A stretch of 41,006 nt of DNA, taken from contig NZ_AQPH01000028.1 in NCBI RefSeq assembly GCF_000442515.1, forward strand, positions 1-41,006, written 5' to 3'. The stretch comes from Magnetospirillum fulvum MGU-K5 (GTDB lineage Bacteria > Pseudomonadota > Alphaproteobacteria > Rhodospirillales > Magnetospirillaceae). Every line of letters begins with the position of its first letter. The stretch's first letter is position 1. Below the pieces are notes generated by a model. The model worked only from the letters and a program-made list of their open reading frames with translations, had not been told where the DNA came from and did no database searches. Shown piece by piece: positions 8,386 to 17,503 of the stretch. Position numbers and translations under genes: made by a program.

Positions 8386-9164
8386 TCCTCGAAGCCACCG
8401 GTCTGTCGTTCGTCCGCGACGGTGCCACGATCCTGCACGATGTCGATTTCCGCCTCGATCCGAACGAGGTGGTCGGGCTGATCGGCCCCAACGGCGCGGG
8501 GAAGACCACTCTGCTGCGCTGTCTGATCGGTCTGGCTCGCCCGGAACGCGGCGACATCCGTCTGGACGGACGGTCCTTGGCCGAGTGGCCGTCGCGTGCC
8601 CGCGCCGGGGCGATGGCCTATCTGGCGCAAAATCCCGATTGCCACTGGCCGATGAGTGTCGAGCGGGTGGTGGCGCTGGGGCGTCTGCCCCACCTCGACC
8701 CCTGGCAGGCGATTGCTCCGGGCGATATCGCGGCGATTGAACGGGCAATCCAAGCCACCGATATCAGCCACCTGCGCGATCGGTCGGTGACCAGCCTGTC
8801 GGGGGGAGAGCGAGCGCGGGTGTTGCTGGCCCGTGCCCTTGCGGTCGAGGCTCCGTTTCTGTTTGCCGACGAACCGGTCGCCGGGCTCGATCCCGGTCAT
8901 CAGATTCAGGTGATGGATTTGCTGCGCCGGTCGGCCGGACGCGACCGGGCGGCGGTGGTGGTGCTGCACGATCTGACCCTGGCGGCGCGGCATTGCACCC
9001 GGCTGGTTCTGCTGGCCGAAGGGCGGGTGGTGGCCGATGGTCCGCCGGGCGAGGTGCTGACCGCCCCTATTCTGGCCCGGATCTATGGCATCGCCGCCCG
9101 GATCGAAACCCATGACGGAGCCTTGATGGTGGTGCCGGAAGGGCTGGCCCAGGTCGATGCCTGA
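8382..9164 (+). CDS. btuD: BtuD/FecE-type ABC transporter ATPase
   Basis: A 260-residue cytoplasmic ATPase that powers the importer. It has Walker A GPNGAGKTT (about 35-43), a Q-loop at LAQNPD, the signature LSGGERARVLLARAL (about 140), Walker B FLFADEPVAGLD, and the switch His in VVLHDLTLAARHC. It overlaps the permease gene by four bases and the radical SAM gene by eight, so translational coupling is likely. The set of BtuF, BtuC and BtuD is complete in this operon. Confidence 0.93.
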   Translation: MILEATGLSFVRDGATILHDVDFRLDPNEVVGLIGPNGAGKTTLLRCLIGLARPERGDIRLDGRSLAEWPSRARAGAMAYLAQNPDCHWPMSVERVVALGRLPHLDPWQAIAPGDIAAIERAIQATDISHLRDRSVTSLSGGERARVLLARALAVEAPFLFADEPVAGLDPGHQIQVMDLLRRSAGRDRAAVVVLHDLTLAARHCTRLVLLAEGRVVADGPPGEVLTAPILARIYGIAARIETHDGALMVVPEGLAQVDA

Positions 9165-10162
9165 GACCATGCCTCGTCCCGGGCTTGATCTGTTGGTGGT
9201 GTGGGTAACCACGCGGTGCCAATTGTCCTGCCGCGCCTGTTATCGTGGGGGCCGGGCCGGTGGGCGAGGATCTCGACCCCGCTTTGGCCGGGCGGGCCAT
9301 TGCCGCTCTGGGGCTTGCGCCGGGTGCGCAAGTCCAGATTGCCGGGGGCGAGCCGGGGCTGGTGCCCGATATCGTCAATCAGGTCGCGTCTCTGGCTCGG
9401 GCGGCTGGCGCCGGGCGGATCGCGATTCAGACCAACGGTCTGGCCATCGACGACCGCTTCATCGCCCTGGTGCGTCGGCATCGCCTGGGGGTCGGGGTCA
9501 GTCTCGACGGCCCGCCGCCGCTCAATGACCGGGTGCGCGGACAGACGGCGCAGGTACTGGCCGGGCTGCATCGGCTGGAGGCGGAGGGGATCGCGTTCGG
9601 AGTAACCGTCACTCTGTCGGCGGAAACGCTGCCCGGTCTGGTCGATCTGGCCCTGATGCTGGGCGGGTTCGCGATGGCCCGTTCGCTCGGGCTCGACATC
9701 CTGCGTCCGCTCGGGCGGGGGGCCGACATCGCCTTGCCGCGCCCCGCCGATCTGGCGCGGGCCTATTCGGCGCTGGTCGAAGCTCTCGACTGGGTCAATC
9801 GCCGCCGCCAAAAGCCGCTGGTCCTGCGTGAAGCGGGAATGGTCGGCTGCGGCCCCACCGAGTCCTACTGCGCGGCGGAACGGGGACGCGCCGCCGTGCT
9901 GGTCCCTGGCGGTGGGCTGTGGCCCTGTTCCAGTCTGGTCGGACAAGATGGGTTCAGCCTGGGCAACGTCGATCACCCGGACCTTTCCGCGTCCGCTTTG
10001 CGTCCGAGCCGCACCCTCTGCGGGGCTTGCGCCGTGTCCGGTTGCCGGGGGCGGTGTCCGGCCCGCGCCATCGTTTCGTCCGCCGCGTCGGCGCTTGATT
10101 GCGTTCTGCGCCGCGCCGCCCATCATCCTTCCGCTTCGGAGTCGATCCGTGTCCCAGCCTGA
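9157..10162 (+). pseudogene. Radical SAM/SPASM-like protein, frameshifted
   Basis: Two frames together make one radical SAM enzyme of about 334 residues. The first frame gives MPETMPRPGLDLLVVWVTTR, then the CxxxCxxC cluster motif (CQLSCRACY, from 9217). The second frame, from about 9245, gives VGEDLDPALAGRAIAALG, the SAM-binding AGGEP motif, IAIQTNG and VSLDGPP. A Cys-rich C-terminus (PTESYC, GLWPCSS, TLCGACAVSGCRGRCPA) suggests a SPASM-like auxiliary Fe-S cluster. The break lies in the G/C-rich run at about 9245-9251; removing one G restores the frame. It could be a sequencing error or a real mutation. The substrate is unknown. Its position suggests a corrinoid or chelatase role, but that is inference. 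Confidence 0.75.
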
Positions 10163-13100
10163 ATCCCTGATCGTCGTGATCGATTCGACCGGTTCCTCTC
10201 TGGGCAATCTGGGACAGGCGGTGCGAACCGTCGGACCCGGATTGGGGCTGGCGGTGGCAGCGCGGTCGCGTGACGATCTGTTCGACCGTGCCGCGATCGA
10301 GCGGGCGGCGGCTCTGGTCGCGACGGCCCATGCCGTCATCATCTTGCCCCATGGCGGGACCGAATCGATTCCTGGGTTCGAGACGATCATTGCGGCGGCG
10401 GCCGGGCGGCTGGTTCATGTCCAGCCCGCGCCCGCCTCGCCCGAGGGGATGGCGATCGCCAAGGATCATTCCAGCGATTTCGGCAGCCCGGCCTATCGCC
10501 GCCGCACCGCCTATCTGGCTCAGGGCGGGCCGGAGAATCTGGCCAACCTGCTGCGCTTTGTGAGGGGGGACGAGGACGCGCCGCCGCCTGCGCCGGTGCC
10601 GATTGATGGGGTTTACCATCCCGCTTATGCCGGTCCCTCCGACCCGGACAGCTATCTTGCCTGGGCGCGTGGGCGCTTTGCCGACGGAGAAACCCGCCCG
10701 GTGATCGGGCTGTGGTTCTATCGCCCGCATTGGCTGTCGGGCGATCTGGAGACCTACGATGCCCTGATCGCCGAGATCGAAGGGCAGGGAGGGCTGGCGC
10801 TGGCCCTGTTCCACGTCCGGGCCGGTGGCGCGACCCAGGGCGGATTGTCGGTGCCCGATCTGGTCGCACGCTGGTTCGCCGGACGGATCGGAGCATTGCT
10901 GTCGCCGCTCAGTTTCTCGCTGGCGCAATTGGGGGCCGACACGGCGCGGGTGCTGGGCGATCTCGACGTGCCGGTGCTGCAACTGATCCTGACCGCCAAT
11001 CCGCGCGCCGAGTGGGAGGACAGCCTTCAGGCGGTGACTCCGCTCGACGTCTCTGCCAATGTCGCCCAGCCGGAATTCGACGGTTGTTTGATCGGCAGCG
11101 TCGTTGCCACCCGCGAACATGCCGAGCCGGATAGATCGACCGGAACCCGGCTGATCCGCCGTCGCCCGGTGGAGGAGCGGTGCCGTCACGCCGTCTCGCT
11201 GGCGTTGAACTGGGCGCGGCTGCGCTCGGTTCCACCGCCCGAGCGCAAGGTGGCGATTCTGTTCCACCATTATCCGCCCCGCAACGATTGCCTGGGCTCG
11301 GCGGTGGGGCTGGACAGTTTCGAGAGTGTCCGGGCGATTCTCGACCGTCTCGCCGCCGAGGGCTATCGGCTCGACCATTCCTATCCCGATGGCGAAAGTC
11401 TGGCCCACGATCTGCTGTCACGGCTGACCAACGACCGGCGCTATCTGCCGCCCGCCCAGATGTCGCAGAAGGCGGCGGCACGGATCAATCGCGACACCGC
11501 GATCCGCTGGGATGGCGAGCGAAACGACACATTGCGGGCCGAGATCGCCGCCAAATGGGGCGAGCCGCCGGGGCGAACCTTCGTCCATGATGGCGAGATC
11601 CTGGTCGGCGGGCTGATCAACGGCAACGTCTTCATCGGTATGCAGCCGCCGCGCGCCCGGATGGACGATGGCGATGATGCGGTGGCGCAGCCGGACGGGA
11701 AGGCGGTGCACGATCCCTTCCTGCCCGCGACCCATCATTACCTCGCTTATTACCGCTGGCTGCGCGACGGGTTCGGCGCCCAGGCGGTGTTTCACATCGG
11801 CACCCACGGCACGCTGGAATGGATGCCGGGCAAAAGCGTCGGTCTGTCGGATTGGTGCCATCCCGACGCGGCGATCCGCGATCTGCCCAACCTCTATCCT
11901 TATAATGTCGGGATCATCGGCGAGGGGACGCAGGCCAAGCGGCGGTCCTATGCCTGCATTCTCGACCACATGATTCCGGCGCAGACCAGCGCCGATCTGT
12001 CCGAGCCGCTGGCCCGGGTCGAGACCCAGATCGAAACCGCTTATTTCACCGCTCAGGAAGACCCGGCCAAGCTGCCGTTGGTGTTCGACCGGCTGTGGGA
12101 AGCGATCGAAGCCGCTCATCTCGACCGCGACATGGGGCTGACGCGCGCCGATTTCGACCATGACGCGGCCGAGGCGTTGGGGCGGCTGCACGGCTATTTG
12201 AGCGAAATCGAGGTTACCGCGATCAATGACGGGCTCCACGTCTTCGGCCGCCCGCCCGAGGGGGACCGGCTGGTCTCGACCCTGGTGCATCTGACCCGGC
12301 TGCCCAATGGCGCGGGCGGCTCGCTGTGGGAGGCGATCGCCGCCGCTGCCGGTCTTGATCTGCTTGAACTGACCGACGATCCCGGCGGAGCCTTGCCGGG
12401 CGGCGGCACCAAGGGACAGGCCATCGCCCGGATGATCGACAGCGCCGAAGCGGCCTTGGCGGCGCTCGATGCCGCCGGGTGGAGCGACGCGGCGCTCGAC
12501 GACGCCGTCGCCGAGCGGTTCAACGGATCGGCTCGGGTGGCCCGTGCGCTCCGCTTCGTTCGCGACGATGTCCGCCCCCGTGTCCTTGCCACCACCGACG
12601 AACTGGAATTTGCCGCCCGTGGTCTGGCCGGGCGGTTCGTTCCCCCCGGTCCAGGCGGGGCACCGACGCGAGGCGCGATCGATGTTCTGCCGACCGGGCG
12701 CAATTTCTATTCGCTCGACCCACTGAAGATTCCCTCGGCCGAGGCATGGGTGTCGGGCCAAGCGATGGGTGACGCCCTGGTCGAGCGCTATCGCGCCGAT
12801 CACGGGCGCTGGCCGGAACAGATCGGCATGGTGTTGTGGTCGAGCCCGACGATGCGGACCCGGGGCGACGATGTCGCTCAAATTCTGTATCTGATCGGGG
12901 CGCGTCCGGTGTGGGAGGCCGGCAGTGGACGGGTCAGCGGGGTCGAGCCGATCCCGTTGGAGGAACGCCGCTTTCCCCGGTTTGACGTCACGGTGCGGGC
13001 CAGCGGTCTGTTCCGCGACACCTTCCCCAATGTGATGGAGCTGATCGACACGGCAACGCGGATGATCGCCGCTTTGGCCGAGCCGCCGACCCTGAATATG

Positions 13101-13922
13101 CTGGCCCGCAATGTCGCGATCGAGACCGCCGAATTGCGCGCCGCCGGGCTGGGCGAGGACGAGATCGCGCGGCGGGCCGCCTTTCGCGTGTTCAGCGACC
13201 GGCCGGGCTGTTACGGCGCCGGGGTCAACGCCCTGTTGCGCGATGGCGGCTGGGAAACCGCCGCCGATCTGGGCGAGATCTATCTGCATTGGGGCGGCCA
13301 TGCCTATGGGGCCGGAACCTATGGCGAGGAAAGCCGCGAGTCCTTCCGCCGCCGGATGGGCGCGCTCGATCTGACCGTGAAGAATTCCGACACCCGCGAA
13401 CACGACATCTTCGTCAGCGACGATTACAACGCCTATCACGGCGGGATGAACGCGGCGGTGCGGGCGGCGGGGGGTGGCACGGTTGCCAGTTATACCGGCG
13501 ATTCCAACGATCCCCGCCGTCCGCGCGTGCGCTCGACCGCCGAGGAAGGGCGCTTCATCTTCCGCACGCGGGTGCTGAACCCGAAATGGATCGAGGGGAT
13601 GATGCGCCACGGCTACAAGGGCGCGGGCGACCTCGCCAAGCTGGTCGAGTATTGCTTCCAATGGGACGCGACCAGCAACATTCTCGACGATTGGCAATAT
13701 GCCGAGATGGCGCGGACCTACGCCTTCGATCCGAAGATGCGCGACTTTTTCGCCCGTCATAATCCCCATGCCCTTCACACCATCGCCGAACGCCTGCTCG
13801 AAGCGATCCGGCGCGGCCTGTGGGCCGAGCCGGGTGCCGATCGCGACCGGCTGGAAACCCTGTTCCTGGATGCCGAAGGGCTGATCGAGGACACGATGTC
13901 GTCCCCCGGAGAGTCCCGATGA
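10149..13922 (+). CDS. cobN: Cobaltochelatase large subunit CobN
   Basis: A 1257-residue chelatase H-type subunit that binds the corrin ring and cobalt in the aerobic route. The diagnostic motif FHIGTHGTLEWMPGK is at 548-562, followed by the GEGTQAKRRSYACILDHM region. Near the C-terminus are HAYGAGTYGEESRESF and DDYNAYHGGMNAAVR, both typical of CobN/BchH. The length is close to the roughly 1275 of classical CobN. The start is taken as GTG at 10149, with CGGAG upstream and a 14-base overlap with the radical SAM gene; the frame is open further upstream but would overlap that gene by over 300 bases. It probably works with the ChlD- and ChlI-like subunits downstream. Classical CobS/CobT are absent here. 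Confidence 0.93.
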   Translation: MSQPESLIVVIDSTGSSLGNLGQAVRTVGPGLGLAVAARSRDDLFDRAAIERAAALVATAHAVIILPHGGTESIPGFETIIAAAAGRLVHVQPAPASPEGMAIAKDHSSDFGSPAYRRRTAYLAQGGPENLANLLRFVRGDEDAPPPAPVPIDGVYHPAYAGPSDPDSYLAWARGRFADGETRPVIGLWFYRPHWLSGDLETYDALIAEIEGQGGLALALFHVRAGGATQGGLSVPDLVARWFAGRIGALLSPLSFSLAQLGADTARVLGDLDVPVLQLILTANPRAEWEDSLQAVTPLDVSANVAQPEFDGCLIGSVVATREHAEPDRSTGTRLIRRRPVEERCRHAVSLALNWARLRSVPPPERKVAILFHHYPPRNDCLGSAVGLDSFESVRAILDRLAAEGYRLDHSYPDGESLAHDLLSRLTNDRRYLPPAQMSQKAAARINRDTAIRWDGERNDTLRAEIAAKWGEPPGRTFVHDGEILVGGLINGNVFIGMQPPRARMDDGDDAVAQPDGKAVHDPFLPATHHYLAYYRWLRDGFGAQAVFHIGTHGTLEWMPGKSVGLSDWCHPDAAIRDLPNLYPYNVGIIGEGTQAKRRSYACILDHMIPAQTSADLSEPLARVETQIETAYFTAQEDPAKLPLVFDRLWEAIEAAHLDRDMGLTRADFDHDAAEALGRLHGYLSEIEVTAINDGLHVFGRPPEGDRLVSTLVHLTRLPNGAGGSLWEAIAAAAGLDLLELTDDPGGALPGGGTKGQAIARMIDSAEAALAALDAAGWSDAALDDAVAERFNGSARVARALRFVRDDVRPRVLATTDELEFAARGLAGRFVPPGPGGAPTRGAIDVLPTGRNFYSLDPLKIPSAEAWVSGQAMGDALVERYRADHGRWPEQIGMVLWSSPTMRTRGDDVAQILYLIGARPVWEAGSGRVSGVEPIPLEERRFPRFDVTVRASGLFRDTFPNVMELIDTATRMIAALAEPPTLNMLARNVAIETAELRAAGLGEDEIARRAAFRVFSDRPGCYGAGVNALLRDGGWETAADLGEIYLHWGGHAYGAGTYGEESRESFRRRMGALDLTVKNSDTREHDIFVSDDYNAYHGGMNAAVRAAGGGTVASYTGDSNDPRRPRVRSTAEEGRFIFRTRVLNPKWIEGMMRHGYKGAGDLAKLVEYCFQWDATSNILDDWQYAEMARTYAFDPKMRDFFARHNPHALHTIAERLLEAIRRGLWAEPGADRDRLETLFLDAEGLIEDTMSSPGESR

Positions 13923-16900
13923 TCCGCGTCACTTTTCTGTTCAGTCACCCGGTGCTTGACCGCGTCTGGGACCGGGCCGCCGCCCGTCTTGCCGTGCGGG
14001 GGATCGCGGTTCGCGTCCTCAGCCAGTCGGCCGCGATCGATTGGACGGCGTTTGCCGAGGACTCGGTGGCCCTGGCCGATGCCGCCTGGGTCGAGGTCAC
14101 CCGCGCCTCGGCCGGGTTCGGCGCGGTGATCGCAGCGGCGCAACGCTGTCCGTTCGCCGTCGCCGCCGGGCTGGAAAGCCGGGCCGCCCTGGGCGATGCG
14201 CGTGCCGCCTGCCGGACGATGGTGTCGTCCTATCTGCGCGCCGGGACCGAGGCGGACCTGGAAAATGCGGTTCTGGCGCTGCTCCAGGGGGCCGGTCGGA
14301 TCGATCAAAGGCCGCCGCCGCCGACCGAGCCGCTGCTGCTGGGAATCCATCATCCCGCCGCATCCCAGCCCTGGGACGATTCCGCAGCTTATCTCGACTG
14401 GGCCGCCTCGCGTCTTGCCGCCGAGGCTCCGGCAGTGGCGATATTGTTCGACCGCAATGCCTGGCTGAACGACGATCTGGCGGCGATCGATGCTCTGATC
14501 AGTGGGCTGGAGGAGGCAGGGCTGGTCCCGGTGGCGCTGTTCTGTGCCTCCGATCTGGCGCGCGGCTGGGGGCGGCCCGATCATCCGCTGTCGCTTGGGC
14601 TGGAGGTACTGGGGCCACGGCTGGCCGCGATCTGGAACGCCGCCGGTCTGCACGGAGCCGACATCGAGTCCGATCCCTTCACCCCCCACGCCGTGCCGGT
14701 GATTCAGCTTCTGCGCGATTGGAGCCATGACGAGGAAGGCTGGCGCGCCGATGAGCGGGGGCTCAATCCGGTTTCGGTGATCTTTGGCCTGACCCGGCCC
14801 GAGATGATGGGCACCACCGATCCCACCTTGTTCGCCTGCACCTGGCGCGGCGACGGAGAAATCCGCCGCGCCGTTCCCGTCGCCGATCAGATCGCCCGGC
14901 TGGTTGGCCGGACCCGCGCCCTGATCCGCCTGCGCGAGCGCGAAAACGCCGACAAATCCGTCGCGATCCTGCTGCACAATCCGCCCTGCAAAGGAATGGA
15001 AGCGACGATCGGCTCCGCCCCCGGCCTTGATGCCCTGGACAGCGCGGTGCGGCTGCTCCATCGCTTGGGAGACGAAGGCTACGATGTCGGCACGCCTCCC
15101 GCCGACGGCGCGGCCCTGCTCAATCTGATTCGTGACCACCGCGCGGTGCAGGAATTCCGCTGGACCACGACGGGCGAAATCATCGCCCGGGGTGGTGCGT
15201 TGGCTTTGATCGACGAAGCGAGCTACCGCGCCGATTTCGCATCCTTGCCCGAGCCGGTGCGAACCGCGATCGACGCCGCCTGGGGAGCCTTTCCCGGTCA
15301 GGCGATGGTGGCGCCCGCCTCGGTTGGCGGCGGTCCCGCCCTGGTGATCAGTGGTTTGCGCTTTGGCAACATCCTGGTGATGACCGAACCCAAGCGCGGC
15401 TGTCACCGGGCGCGCTGCGACGGCGAGGTCTGCCGCATCCTCCACGATCCGCAAATTCCGCCGCCGCACCATTGGCTGGCGACGTTCTGGTTCCTGCGCC
15501 GCACAATCGATGCCGTGGTGGTGATGGGCAGCGAAAGCCCGCTCGAATATCTGCCGGGCAAGCGCACCGCTTTGTCCGAATCGTGCTACCCCGTTCTCAG
15601 CCTGGGCGATCTGCCGGTGATCCAGCCATCGCTGATTTCGGCGATGGGCGAGACGATGATGGCGCGTCGTCGCGGCCGTGCCGTGACCATCGGCCATCTT
15701 GGTGCCCCAGTGGCGCGCGCCGACAGTCTGGGCGGCGATTGGGACGAACTGGAAGAGATCACCCGTCAGTATCAAGGGGCCGAGGGCGCGCGCCGGGGCG
15801 AACTGGCGGCGCGGTTGAGCCTTGCTCTGCGGGCGATGGGACTGATCGGGGACGCGCCCGCCGCCGCCGAATTGGACACCGCAATCGAGTCCCTGCCGCG
15901 CCGATTGCGCAGCCTGCGGGCGCGAACCCTGGCGCTCGACCCGCATGTGTTGGGACGGGTGCCGGACGATACCGTCGCCGGGCTTTATGTCGCGGAGGCG
16001 CGGGGGACAAACGGTCGGCCGGTTGATGAGGATCGTCTCCGCGCCGCCCTGGCCGAGAGCGGAGGCGAACAGGACGCGGTGCTGGCGGCTCTGTCCGGCC
16101 GGTTCGTCACCCCCGGTCCCGGTGGGCATCTGTCGCGAGGTCGGGTTGAGTGCCTTCCCACCGGGCGCAATCCGTTCGGGGTCGATCTGCGCCGCATTCC
16201 GACCGAAGCCGCCTGGGCGGTGGGGGCGCGGATGGGCGAAAAGCTGCTCCGGGCCTGGAGCACCGACAGTGACGAGCCGTTTCCCCGCACCGTCGGCCTG
16301 TCGCTGTGGTCAAGCGATGCCTTCCAGGCGGATGGGGAAACCATTGCTCAGGCTTTGTGGCTGCTGGGCTGCCGCCCCTGTCGCGATGCCAATGGGCGGG
16401 TCGAGGGGGTCGAGCCGATCCCGCTGGCCGATCTGGTGATCGTCGATCCCGATGGCTCGGTTCGGCCTCGTCCCCGCCTTGATGTGGTGGTGCAGATCAG
16501 CGGCGTGGTGCGCGACACCCTGCCGGGGCTGTGCGGGCTGATCGACCGCGCCGTCGCCCTGGTCGCCGCTCTGGACGAGCCGCCCGAGCGCAATCTCCTG
16601 CGCGCCCATGTCGAGGAGCGTCTCGCGGTTCTGGCCAAGACGATGAGTGCGGAGCGGTCGGTGCTGCGCCGTCTGGCCCAGGCCCGCGTGTTCGGTCCGG
16701 CCGAGGGCGGCTATGGCGGCGCGATGGGACTGGCGCTTGATGCGTCGGCCTGGGACAGCGATGCCGATCTGGCCGAAATCGTCGTCAACCGCGCCGGACA
16801 GGCCTATGGCGCGGGCGGCGTCGCGCTGGCCGGGGGCGAGGCGATGCTGGGCGAATATGCCGAGGCGTTGCGGCGGACCGATCTGTGGTGCCAGCGCCAG

Positions 16901-17503
16901 GGATCGCCCGAAGCTGATTTGCTGTCGAGTTCCTGCGGAATCGAGGGCGGCGGCGCGGCGGCGGCGGCGCGACGTGGTCTGGGCGGGGGCCGGATGCGGC
17001 TGTTTTGGTCGGACAGTCAGACCGGTCCCGAGGGCGAGGTCCGCTCGCTGGCCGAGGAACTGACCCAGTCGCTGGCGTTGACCCTGCTCAATCCCGCCTG
17101 GCTGGCCCGGACCAGGACACAAGGCTATGGCGGCGCCCAGGCGATGAGCGACCGAGTTAACCGGCTGTTCGGCTGGTCGGCGACCGCTCATGCCGTCAGC
17201 CGGGCGCAGTTCGACGCGGTGCATGATCGTCTGGTCGGCGATAGCGCCACCCGCGACTGGCTGATGCAAACCAACCCGCATGCGCTGGACGAGATCGTTC
17301 GCCGTTTGCTCGAAGCCCAGGCGCGCGGCCTGTGGCAGATCGACGCGGCCCGGCTATCGGCGCTTCAGGCGGCGATGCTGGCGGTCGAAGGCGATCAGGA
17401 AGAGCGGCGCGGGACTGTCGAGGGCGAGTTTCAGGGCGGCGCGGTGACGATCCTGACCGAGAGCGCTGTCAAGGAGTGGACCCATGTCTTTCGTGTCCGA
17501 TAG
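13919..17503 (+). CDS. Divergent second CobN/BchH-like subunit
   Basis: A 1194-residue paralogue of the preceding CobN, joined to it by ATGA. The overall CobN fold is recognisable: HHWLATFWFL, LEYLPGKRTALSESCYP, ALWLLGCRP, VQISGVVRDTLPGL and QAYGAGGVAL. However, the position matching HIGTHG reads MGSESP (about 536-541), and the late DDYNAYHGGM motif reads SSCGIEGGGA. Upstream it carries Cys495-x4-Cys500-x4-Cys505 (CHRARCDGEVC), absent from the first CobN. I recall similar Cys motifs in CobN proteins of anaerobes, but cannot verify this here. It may be a regulatory, metal-delivery or differently specific subunit. It overlaps the ChlD-like gene by 20 bases. Confidence 0.85.
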   Translation: MIRVTFLFSHPVLDRVWDRAAARLAVRGIAVRVLSQSAAIDWTAFAEDSVALADAAWVEVTRASAGFGAVIAAAQRCPFAVAAGLESRAALGDARAACRTMVSSYLRAGTEADLENAVLALLQGAGRIDQRPPPPTEPLLLGIHHPAASQPWDDSAAYLDWAASRLAAEAPAVAILFDRNAWLNDDLAAIDALISGLEEAGLVPVALFCASDLARGWGRPDHPLSLGLEVLGPRLAAIWNAAGLHGADIESDPFTPHAVPVIQLLRDWSHDEEGWRADERGLNPVSVIFGLTRPEMMGTTDPTLFACTWRGDGEIRRAVPVADQIARLVGRTRALIRLRERENADKSVAILLHNPPCKGMEATIGSAPGLDALDSAVRLLHRLGDEGYDVGTPPADGAALLNLIRDHRAVQEFRWTTTGEIIARGGALALIDEASYRADFASLPEPVRTAIDAAWGAFPGQAMVAPASVGGGPALVISGLRFGNILVMTEPKRGCHRARCDGEVCRILHDPQIPPPHHWLATFWFLRRTIDAVVVMGSESPLEYLPGKRTALSESCYPVLSLGDLPVIQPSLISAMGETMMARRRGRAVTIGHLGAPVARADSLGGDWDELEEITRQYQGAEGARRGELAARLSLALRAMGLIGDAPAAAELDTAIESLPRRLRSLRARTLALDPHVLGRVPDDTVAGLYVAEARGTNGRPVDEDRLRAALAESGGEQDAVLAALSGRFVTPGPGGHLSRGRVECLPTGRNPFGVDLRRIPTEAAWAVGARMGEKLLRAWSTDSDEPFPRTVGLSLWSSDAFQADGETIAQALWLLGCRPCRDANGRVEGVEPIPLADLVIVDPDGSVRPRPRLDVVVQISGVVRDTLPGLCGLIDRAVALVAALDEPPERNLLRAHVEERLAVLAKTMSAERSVLRRLAQARVFGPAEGGYGGAMGLALDASAWDSDADLAEIVVNRAGQAYGAGGVALAGGEAMLGEYAEALRRTDLWCQRQGSPEADLLSSSCGIEGGGAAAAARRGLGGGRMRLFWSDSQTGPEGEVRSLAEELTQSLALTLLNPAWLARTRTQGYGGAQAMSDRVNRLFGWSATAHAVSRAQFDAVHDRLVGDSATRDWLMQTNPHALDEIVRRLLEAQARGLWQIDAARLSALQAAMLAVEGDQEERRGTVEGEFQGGAVTILTESAVKEWTHVFRVR

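Noticed and set aside
11418-13778. A 786-codon open frame on the minus strand opposite the first CobN gene
   Set aside because: It is the antisense shadow of a GC-rich gene with third-position GC bias. The plus-strand protein has clear CobN motifs and the minus-strand product resembles no protein family.
13775-16129. A 784-codon open frame on the minus strand opposite the second CobN-like gene
   Set aside because: Same reason: the product has low-complexity shadow composition, while the plus strand carries recognisable CobN sequence.
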